DNA of 5,987 bases, taken from the NCBI GenBank assembly GCA_021163905.1, contig JAGGTG010000078.1, forward strand, positions 1-5,987, read 5' to 3'. A program made the position numbers and the translations under genes. Within the stretch, counting starts at the first letter, position 1. Each line of letters opens with the position of its first letter. This DNA is from Candidatus Aerophobota bacterium. Lineage in GTDB: Bacteria; Aerophobota; Aerophobia; Aerophobales; B3-G15. This document shows, piece by piece, positions 1-5,355 of the stretch. The notes beneath the pieces were generated by a model, which saw only the letters and a list, made by a program, of their open reading frames with translations, ran no database searches and was not told the origin of the DNA.

Positions 1-22
1 TTGCGCTGCTTCCCCTTAAATA

Positions 23-44
23 AGGAAAAGTCTAATACTTTCCT
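23..44 (-). other. Weak hairpin after the last gene
   Basis: On the minus strand, AGGAAAGT (44-37) can pair with ACTTTTCCT (31-23) around a five-base loop ATTAG, with one bulged base. The stem is AT-rich and is followed by TATTTAAGGGG rather than a T run, so it does not qualify as a standard intrinsic terminator. The rest of 1-60 contains no start codon leading to an open frame, so the next gene, if any, starts beyond the left edge. Confidence 0.3.
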
Positions 45-60
45 ATAGAATCAAGGAAAA

Positions 61-342
61 TTATACCCTTACATCGATAAATTTTCCTTTCCCATTGTTT
101 TGGGGTTTATTTTTTTCTTCATCTTCCTTATGATCCAGAGGTTGCCAGGAAGCTATTTTTCCTTTATCTTTAATCTTTAAAAGATCGGGAGATTTTCTCT
201 TAAGGGAACTATCTTTTTTGTCTTTCTCATTTAAATAACGGGAAAAATTTCTCCTATCAGGATGAGAATTTTTTTTGGATAACCCGTTTACCTTACGGGT
301 AGTATTTGGCCTGAAAATCTCTCTTATTTCATTTAGCCTCAT
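61..342 (-). CDS. Small lysine-rich hypothetical protein after fliA
   Basis: I do not recognise this gene. From the ATG at 342 it encodes 93 residues that are strongly basic (about 26 Lys/Arg against 14 Asp/Glu), with no membrane segment, signal peptide or cysteine. The middle (about residues 24-80) is low-complexity, rich in Lys, Asn, Asp and Ser and probably disordered. The start (MRLNEIREIF) and the end (GKGKFIDVRV) look more ordered and may be short conserved motifs. An in-frame GTG at 348 is possible, but the GAGGG ribosome binding site at 348-352 would then touch the start, whereas it lies 6 bases before the ATG. The gene begins 9 bases after the fliA stop, so it is very likely cotranslated with fliA. 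In Bacillus the motility gene swrB occupies the equivalent place after sigD, but this protein lacks SwrB's N-terminal membrane anchor. The position suggests a flagellar or sigma-related role, which is inference only. Confidence 0.72.
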   Translation of the reverse strand: MRLNEIREIFRPNTTRKVNGLSKKNSHPDRRNFSRYLNEKDKKDSSLKRKSPDLLKIKDKGKIASWQPLDHKEDEEKNKPQNNGKGKFIDVRV

Positions 343-347
343 CAACA

Positions 348-352
348 CCCTC
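348..352 (-). promoter_or_regulatory. Ribosome binding site of the small hypothetical gene
   Basis: The minus strand reads GAGGG here, with the G of GAGG overlapping the last base of the fliA TAG stop. GAGG is 6 bases from the ATG at 342 and directly abuts the GTG at 348. This spacing is the reason for choosing ATG 342 as the start. The overlap with the fliA stop suggests translational coupling. Confidence 0.6.
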
Positions 353-1101
353 TAAGTTGTGAGTTCTTCCTTTATTTTCTGGAGTTTACATCGAAGCTTT
401 AAGATAATTTTACTGTGAATCTGGGAGATCCTGGACTCAGAAACACCCAGAATACTACCTATTTCCCTTAGTGTCAGTTCCTCATAATAGTAAAGTATCA
501 TAATGGTTCTTTCTCTTTCCGGAAGTTCCTCAAGTATTTTCTTTATTATATCTTTGATTTCTTTTTTTCTTAAAGTTTGCCAGGGATTCTCAACATTATG
601 AGAGGGAATTTTTTCCAGAAGATTTTTCTCTTCTTCCCCCAATTCCTCATCCAGTGATAGCCAGGAAAAGTTACTCATCTGTATGTACAGTTTTCGCAGG
701 TCATCCTCACTGATATTTAGTTCCTGTGATAATTCCTGATCAGTTGGGGCTCTTCCCAATTTTTTCTCAAGTCGGGAATAACTCTCCTCCAGAAGTCCTG
801 TTTTTTTACGCAGGGAGCGAGGTATCCAGTCCAGACGACGTAACTCATCCATTATTGCTCCTTTAATTCGAGGAATGGCATAGGTTTTAAACTTTACTCC
901 CTTTGAGGGATCAAAACTATCTATGGCTTTTAAAAGGCCAATTACACCGCTACTTATTAGATCTTCCTTTGATATCTGGGGCAGAAGACTAACCGGAAGC
1001 CTGTCCACCACATACTTTACCAGGGGAAGGTAATTTATGACTAATTCTTCCTTTGCATCAGAGCTGTAACTTTTCCATAAATTATTAGGAATTGTTTTCA
1101 A
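352..1101 (-). CDS. fliA: Flagellar sigma factor FliA (sigma-28/SigD, WhiG-type)
   Basis: RNA polymerase sigma factor of the FliA/WhiG/SigD family, which directs transcription of late flagellar and chemotaxis genes and is normally held inactive by the anti-sigma factor FlgM until the hook is finished. At 249 residues it has the usual family length. Region 2 spans about residues 18-90, with a YLPLVKYV start, DLISSGVIGLLKAIDSFDP and FKTYAIPRIKGAIMDELR for core binding and -10 recognition. The family signature DWIPRSLR is at 91-98. Region 3 covers roughly 103-165. Region 4 (about 190-240) contains LPERERTIMILYYYEELT and the helix-turn-helix LTLREIGSILGVSESRISQ for -35 recognition. The start is a TTG at 1101. 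It is supported by a strong AAAAGGTGG ribosome binding site 6 bases upstream. The only upstream in-frame codons before the flhA stop are eight sense codons with no start. It follows flhA by 24 bases, with no flhF or flhG between. A FlgM gene is not seen in the window. Confidence 0.96.
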   Translation of the reverse strand: MKTIPNNLWKSYSSDAKEELVINYLPLVKYVVDRLPVSLLPQISKEDLISSGVIGLLKAIDSFDPSKGVKFKTYAIPRIKGAIMDELRRLDWIPRSLRKKTGLLEESYSRLEKKLGRAPTDQELSQELNISEDDLRKLYIQMSNFSWLSLDEELGEEEKNLLEKIPSHNVENPWQTLRKKEIKDIIKKILEELPERERTIMILYYYEELTLREIGSILGVSESRISQIHSKIILKLRCKLQKIKEELTT

Positions 1102-1107
1102 CTTAAA

Positions 1108-1116
1108 CCACCTTTT
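1108..1116 (-). promoter_or_regulatory. Ribosome binding site that fixes the fliA TTG start
   Basis: The minus strand reads AAAAGGTGG, 6 bases before the TTG at 1101. Nearly the same sequence (AAAGGTGG) precedes flhA, which supports it as a real ribosome binding site of this genome. It makes the TTG the best start, because the next in-frame ATG (residue 84) would delete most of sigma region 2. Confidence 0.75.
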
Positions 1117-1125
1117 ATTATCTTT

Positions 1126-3195
1126 TTAGTCCTTGTTATCCTCATATATATTTAAAATTCCAATAGTTTTAACTCTGACCTCGGGTATTATCTCATTATA
1201 GGATAAAACCACCAGAGAGGGGATGAATCTTTCCACTATTCTCTTAAAAAATGGCCTTATACTGGAAGAAGTTATAACTATTGCCTCTTTTTGCATTGAT
1301 ATAGCTTTTTTTACTAAAGGATTTAGTTTATCTATTATCTTTGTAATTGTTGAAGGATCAAGATGAATATAAGAGATTCTCTCCTTATGCTCTATTGCCT
1401 GAGATATCTCCTGTTCTAGGCGAGGATCAAGTGCAATAACCCAGATCTCATTATTTTCATCCTTGTACTGTCTTGTTATTAGCCGGGCGAGACTCTGTCG
1501 GACGTATTCGGTGAGAATATCTATATTTTTAGTTTGAGTTGCCCAATCGGCAAGTGTTTCCATAATACTCAGAAGATCTCTTATCGGTATTCTCTCCCTG
1601 AGAAGGTTCTGTAGAACCTTCTGTACCTCACCCAGACTCATTAAATTGGGAATCAGCTCCTCCACCACTGCTGGATAGGTTTGCTGGAGATTATCGATTA
1701 AATTCTTCACTTCCTGACGGCCTAAAAGCTCATAAGAGTGAGATTTGATAACTTCCGTGAGATGGGTAATGAAAACAGATGATGCACTTACCACGGTATA
1801 TCCGTTTCTCTCCGCCTCTTCTTTTTGTTCCTCTTTAATCCACACAGCATCAAGGCCAAAGGCAGGGTCCTTTGTTTTTATTCCAGATACAGGCTTTTCT
1901 ACAATTCCTGTATCCATAGCAAGATAGTGCCTTACCATTAGCTCTCCCTTTGCAACTTCCTCTCCTTTTATTTTTATTCTGTACTGGTTAGGTTCCAGCT
2001 GAACATTGTCCCTTACCCTGACAGGTGGGATTATTATACCAAGTTCAAGTGCTATCTGGCGGCGAACCAGGGTTATTCTTTCAAGGATATCTCCTCCCTG
2101 CGAGGTATCAACAAGGGGAATAAGCCCATATCCAATTTCAACTTCTAAAAGATCAACCCGGAGAAGGTCCTCCACCATTTCCTTTTTTTCGGCTGTTTTT
2201 TCCCTGGCTTCCTCAGGAGGTTTTTGCCTTTTTATACTGCGGTTTACAATGTAATACAGTCCTGCTGCCATAAAGGACAGGGCAAAAAGGGGAAATTTAG
2301 GAAGACCTGGTAGAAGGGCAAACACAAATAAAAGAAATGCTGCAATAGCTATTGCTCTTGGCTGACTTAGAATTTGCTGGGTAAAATCAAGGGCAAGATG
2401 AGACTCCGAAGAACTACGGGTAATTATTATTCCTGCAGCAGTTGAAATTATTAAAGCCGGTATCTGGGACACCATTCCATCCCCCACGGTAAGCAAAGTA
2501 TAGGTGTGAAGGGCCTGTTGAGGTGCCATATGATGCTGGAGGATACCAATTGCGAGTCCTCCTATTATGTTAATTAAAAGAATTATGATAGCTGCAATAG
2601 CATCCCCCCGGACAAATTTACTTGCTCCATCCATTGCTCCATAAAAATCTGCCTGCCTTTCTATATCAGATCTTCTTCTTCTTGCCTCCTCTTCAGTAAT
2701 AAGGCCAGCATTTAAATCTGCATCCACACTCATCTGTTTTCCTGGCATCGAATCAAGAGTAAATCGAGCAGCTACTTCTGAGATACGGGTGGCTCCTCTT
2801 GTAATTACAATAAAGTTAATTACAACCAGAATAAGGAAGACAATTACTCCTACAACGTAATTTCCTCCAACTACAAAATAACCAAATGCCTGGATTACTT
2901 TACCTGCATAACCATGTAAGAGTATAAGTCGGGTGGAGGCTACATTAAGGCTTAATCTGAAAAGAGTTGCCATAAGAAGTAAGGATGGGAATACCGAAAA
3001 ATCAAGGGGTCTTTTAACGTAAATTGTTAAAAGGAAGATCATAAATGATGTGGCAAGATTAAAACTCAACAAAACATCCATTAAAACTGGAGGAAGAGGG
3101 ATAACAAGAACAGCAATGATTCCTATTGTGCCCAGAGAGAAAGCTATATCACTTTTTCTTGTAAAAAAATTTAAAGTCCTTGATTGAGTTTCCAT
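1126..3195 (-). CDS. flhA: Flagellar export gate protein FlhA
   Basis: Inner-membrane component of the flagellar type III export apparatus. It forms a nine-fold ring whose cytoplasmic domains receive chaperone-substrate complexes and whose membrane part couples export to the ion gradient. At 689 residues it is full length for the family. Residues about 18-317 form the multi-helix membrane domain (around eight hydrophobic segments). The cytoplasmic FHIPEP signature loop runs from RGATRISEVAARF (133-145) through LDSMPGKQM (147-155) to VDADLNAG (157-164). Asp158 corresponds to the Asp of Salmonella known to be essential for energy coupling (D208, from memory). A charged linker (about 320-345) leads to the C-terminal cytoplasmic domain (346-689), which includes the conserved LTEVIKSHSYELLGRQEVKN region at 479-498. 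The ATG lies 3 bases after the flhB stop in the same frame and has an AAAGGTGG ribosome binding site inside the flhB end. A perfect inverted repeat lies within the coding region (1601-1622). Confidence 0.97.
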   Translation of the reverse strand: METQSRTLNFFTRKSDIAFSLGTIGIIAVLVIPLPPVLMDVLLSFNLATSFMIFLLTIYVKRPLDFSVFPSLLLMATLFRLSLNVASTRLILLHGYAGKVIQAFGYFVVGGNYVVGVIVFLILVVINFIVITRGATRISEVAARFTLDSMPGKQMSVDADLNAGLITEEEARRRRSDIERQADFYGAMDGASKFVRGDAIAAIIILLINIIGGLAIGILQHHMAPQQALHTYTLLTVGDGMVSQIPALIISTAAGIIITRSSSESHLALDFTQQILSQPRAIAIAAFLLFVFALLPGLPKFPLFALSFMAAGLYYIVNRSIKRQKPPEEAREKTAEKKEMVEDLLRVDLLEVEIGYGLIPLVDTSQGGDILERITLVRRQIALELGIIIPPVRVRDNVQLEPNQYRIKIKGEEVAKGELMVRHYLAMDTGIVEKPVSGIKTKDPAFGLDAVWIKEEQKEEAERNGYTVVSASSVFITHLTEVIKSHSYELLGRQEVKNLIDNLQQTYPAVVEELIPNLMSLGEVQKVLQNLLRERIPIRDLLSIMETLADWATQTKNIDILTEYVRQSLARLITRQYKDENNEIWVIALDPRLEQEISQAIEHKERISYIHLDPSTITKIIDKLNPLVKKAISMQKEAIVITSSSIRPFFKRIVERFIPSLVVLSYNEIIPEVRVKTIGILNIYEDNKD
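1601..1622. repeat. Perfect 10-bp inverted repeat inside flhA
   Basis: Arms AGAAGGTTCT (1601-1610) and AGAACCTTCT (1613-1622) are exact reverse complements separated by two bases (GT). In the flhA mRNA this can fold as a 9-bp stem with a four-base UACA loop. It encodes part of the FlhA cytoplasmic domain around residues 525-532 (QKVLQNLL). No run of T follows on the minus strand, so it is not a standard intrinsic terminator. It may be chance, an mRNA structure or a binding site; function is unknown. Confidence 0.6.
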
Positions 3196-3198
3196 TTT

Positions 3199-4263
3199 TT
3201 ATACCACCTTTCCTTTTAAACGATAGATATAGGCAAGAACTTCTGCAACTGCCTGATATAGTTTTACAGGGATCTCCTCCCCCACTTCCACAAGCCTATA
3301 TAGCATCTGGGCAAGCCATCTGTTTTCCACCAGTGGTATGTTATTTTTTCTTGCAATTTCCATAATTTTCTCAGCTATCACTCCTTTTCCTTTCGCTATA
3401 ACTGTGGGAGCATTCATTTTTTCCCTATCATACTCAATAGCAACTGCAATATGGGTAGGGTTGGTTATCACAACATCTGCTCTTGGGACTTTTTGCATCA
3501 TTCTTAATCTTGCTATGTTGCGTTGCATACTTCTTATTCTACTTCTAACCAGGGGATTTCCTTCTGTTTGTTTGTATTCCTCCTTTAGCTCTTCTCTACT
3601 CATCATTAGTTGATGTTCGTACCTTCTTTTTTGAAAAAAGTAATCCATAAAGGCAAGAGGAGCCATTCCAATACAAAGATACAAGAGAAGTTGAAAAATA
3701 AGTCCAGTTGCAACAGAAAAGGTTTTTCCTATGTCCTGTCCTATAAGAGAGAAAATTATGGGAAGTTGTTTTCTGATAATCAAATAGGATAAATAACAGA
3801 TAATGGCAATTTTCAGGATTGAAATTAAAAGTCTTACCAGACCTTCTGTAGAGAATATTCTTTTTAACCCACTTATAGGATTAATTCTGTCTAAATTTGG
3901 CGTAAGAGGATGGGGGCTAAATATAAATCCAACCTGGGCAAGGTTTGCAATTAAGGCTATAATCATAATTCCAAGAAGAAACGGTAGCAGGAGAAAAGCT
4001 ATTTGAAAAATTAACTGTCGCAGTTTAAGATGAATATCTGTTGGATTAAAGGTAAAAAAGGAAAGATTCGACCAGATTATCCGGGAAAAACAGAATAATT
4101 TATTAATCATAGAATATCCCAGAAAATGAAGCAAGAAAACCCCACCAATAAGGATTAAAAGAGAGTTTACCTCCGCACTCTTTGCTACCTGTCCCCTTTC
4201 TCGAGCACGCCGTCTACGTCGAGGTGTAGCTGGATGAGTTTTTTCTCCTCTTTCCTCTGCCAT
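3199..4263 (-). CDS. flhB: Flagellar export switch protein FlhB
   Basis: Inner-membrane protein of the flagellar export gate that switches substrate specificity from rod/hook to filament proteins after cleaving itself. At 354 residues it has the normal length. The N-terminus has the typical family start (EKTHPATPRRRRRARERGQV, residues 7-26), unusually rich in Arg. Four hydrophobic segments lie at about 32-50, 84-110, 141-163 and 181-209. The conserved linker and cytoplasmic part begin near YEHQLMMSREELKEEYKQTEG (215-235). The autocleavage motif NPTH is intact at 268-271, with the cut expected between Asn268 and Pro269. The C-terminal lobe continues to the usual VAEVLAYIYRLK end. The conserved PLAR stretch reads WLAQ here (Trp316, Gln319). 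The start ATG has only a weak AGGA site at 4273-4276, nine bases away. The gene follows fliR by 25 bases and precedes flhA by 3. The non-flagellar homologue SctU is excluded by the fliA and flhA neighbours. Confidence 0.96.
   Translation of the reverse strand: MAEERGEKTHPATPRRRRRARERGQVAKSAEVNSLLILIGGVFLLHFLGYSMINKLFCFSRIIWSNLSFFTFNPTDIHLKLRQLIFQIAFLLLPFLLGIMIIALIANLAQVGFIFSPHPLTPNLDRINPISGLKRIFSTEGLVRLLISILKIAIICYLSYLIIRKQLPIIFSLIGQDIGKTFSVATGLIFQLLLYLCIGMAPLAFMDYFFQKRRYEHQLMMSREELKEEYKQTEGNPLVRSRIRSMQRNIARLRMMQKVPRADVVITNPTHIAVAIEYDREKMNAPTVIAKGKGVIAEKIMEIARKNNIPLVENRWLAQMLYRLVEVGEEIPVKLYQAVAEVLAYIYRLKGKVV
3204..3211 (-). promoter_or_regulatory. Ribosome binding site of flhA inside the flhB end
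   Basis: The minus strand reads AAAGGTGG 8 bases before the flhA ATG at 3195 and within the last codons of flhB. Terminating flhB ribosomes would pass over this site, which implies coupled translation. It is almost identical to the site before fliA. Confidence 0.65.
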
Positions 4264-4288
4264 TTTTTATAATCCTGTAAAAATTTTT

Positions 4289-5068
4289 TTATCCTGCCCC
4301 AATTCTTAACAAAAGGATCAAACTTCTGTAAATGCCTCCAAATGTCCCTTCAAGAAAGTAAACAAGATAGGGTACAGATAAGCCAATTACAACAAGGCCC
4401 ACCCCTATTTTTAAAGGTAGAGAGATCATAAATATATTTATCTGTGGGATAATACGATTTATAACTCCCATAATTATTTGAATTATTAAAAGAGTTAGTA
4501 TAATGGGTGTTCCTGCTTTAAGTGCCAGCACAAAAACATCCCCGGTCATTTTAACAACGGTTTTTACAAAAGGGGGAGAAATAATGAAAGAGCCCAGGGG
4601 AACAAGTTTAAAACTATCCACCGTTGCTTTTAGAAAAGCGTAGTGAGCATTGATACCTATAAATACCATCAGGGCAAGTAAATTTTTAAATTGCGAGATA
4701 ACAGGTACCTGCTCAGAGCTTTCAGGGTCAATGAACTCAGCCATACTTAAACCCATTTGAAGGCCTATAATTTGGCCGGCAAGTTCTATACCCACAAATA
4801 AAAGCCGAATTGCGTAGCCTAAAATTAAACCGAGACCTACCTCCTTTATTAAAAATAAAATGTAAATTATCCAGTGATTGGAAAAAGAAAACGTATTGGG
4901 GATATTTACCTGTGGAAATATTAGAACCCCGAGAGTTAAAACAAAAGCTACCTTCACCTGTCTTGGCAGGTTAGGGGAGCTAAGTATCGGTGCACTCATA
5001 ACTATTCCCCCTATTCTTGCCACAACCAGCCAGAATGCCATAATGTTTTGAGGTAGAAGGAAATCCAT
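4289..5068 (-). CDS. fliR: Flagellar export gate protein FliR
   Basis: Polytopic inner-membrane protein that joins FliP (five copies) and FliQ (four copies) in the helical export gate at the base of the flagellar rod. At 259 residues it matches the family length. The N-terminal motif FWLVVARIGGIVMSAPILSS (12-31) and later hydrophobic stretches at about 38-54, 65-100, 126-145, 175-204 and 213-240 are typical. The plug-like loop GLQMGLSMAEFIDP (102-115) is recognisable; it carries Met109 and Phe112 where Salmonella has Phe110 and Phe113 (numbering from memory). The conserved NRIIPQINIFMISLPLKIGVG (204-224) is near the C-terminus. The ATG is 4 bases after the fliQ stop. No purine-rich ribosome binding site is visible before it, so translation probably depends on reinitiation after fliQ. 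It precedes flhB by 25 bases. Confidence 0.96.
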   Translation of the reverse strand: MDFLLPQNIMAFWLVVARIGGIVMSAPILSSPNLPRQVKVAFVLTLGVLIFPQVNIPNTFSFSNHWIIYILFLIKEVGLGLILGYAIRLLFVGIELAGQIIGLQMGLSMAEFIDPESSEQVPVISQFKNLLALMVFIGINAHYAFLKATVDSFKLVPLGSFIISPPFVKTVVKMTGDVFVLALKAGTPIILTLLIIQIIMGVINRIIPQINIFMISLPLKIGVGLVVIGLSVPYLVYFLEGTFGGIYRSLILLLRIGAG

Positions 5069-5072
5069 CTTG

Positions 5073-5342
5073 TTATTTCATAAAAAGATTTACGCTGAGA
5101 TATAAGGTGGATGTGTAGTGAGTAATCAGTTTCAACATCCAGGGAAACAAAAGATATATTGCTATCCCCACTGCTATTATCTTTGGAATGAAGGTAAGTG
5201 TCATCTCATGGATCTGGGTAATTGCCTGGAAAATTCCCACTATAAGCCCAACCACCAGTCCCACCACAAGAGGTGGCATACATATAAGAGCAGCTGTCAT
5301 AATTGCTCTGCGAGCTATCTCAGCTGCAACTTCTGGACCCAT
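5073..5342 (-). CDS. fliQ: Flagellar export gate protein FliQ
   Basis: Small inner-membrane subunit of the flagellar export gate, which packs as a helical hairpin around the FliP/FliR core. Its 89 residues equal the family length. Two membrane helices are visible: residues about 13-38, with the PPLVVGLVVGLIVGIFQA core, and 51-74, with FIPKIIAVGIAIYLLFPWML. Between them is the conserved turn ITQIHEMTLTF (41-51). The start ATG at 5342 has an excellent ribosome binding site (AAGGAGG, five bases away). That site overlaps the end of fliP: the fliP stop is 13 bases upstream. fliR starts 4 bases after the fliQ stop. Nothing in the protein looks abnormal. Confidence 0.97.
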   Translation of the reverse strand: MGPEVAAEIARRAIMTAALICMPPLVVGLVVGLIVGIFQAITQIHEMTLTFIPKIIAVGIAIYLLFPWMLKLITHYTSTLYLSVNLFMK

Positions 5343-5346
5343 CTTT

Positions 5347-5355
5347 CCCTCCTTT
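5347..5355 (-). promoter_or_regulatory. Strong ribosome binding site of fliQ
   Basis: The minus strand reads AAAGGAGGG in the 13-base gap between fliP and fliQ, five to six bases before the ATG at 5342. It is the closest match to the full consensus in the window and indicates that fliQ is translated independently and efficiently. Confidence 0.8.

Noticed and set aside
1..15. tRNA-like beginning (GGGGAAG then CAGCGCAA on the minus strand) at the left edge
   Set aside because: Only 15 bases are present and position 8 would be C instead of the nearly universal U; no stem can be tested inside the window.
61..348. The small gene after fliA as the anti-sigma factor FlgM
   Set aside because: Size and first residues resemble FlgM, but the conserved C-terminal helices that bind the sigma factor (a V-R-x-x-K-V-like stretch followed by an I-A-like helix) are absent; the C-terminus is GKGKFIDVRV.
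1190..1202. TATAAT on the minus strand upstream of fliA as a promoter -10 box
   Set aside because: It is part of FlhA codons (Ser-Tyr-Asn-Glu), and no -35-like hexamer lies 16-18 bases upstream. A second pair (TTGGAA, 17 bases, GATAAC) matches only 4 of 6 in each box, which is expected by chance in AT-rich DNA.
1578..1586. ACCGATAA on the minus strand as a sigma-28 type -10 element
   Set aside because: It lies inside flhA codons (Ile-Pro-Ile-Arg) and lacks a TAAA-like -35 element at 14-16 bases upstream.
1745..2254. Plus-strand open frames opposite flhA, and similar ones opposite flhB, fliR, fliQ and fliP
   Set aside because: They overlap well-supported conserved genes on the other strand, lack ribosome binding sites and have unstructured compositions; they are shadows of the real frames.
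3011..3033. Inverted repeat CTTTTAAC / GTTAAAAG with a 7-base loop inside flhA
   Set aside because: Eight AT-rich base pairs with this spacing are expected about once by chance in a window of this length, and no further element supports it.
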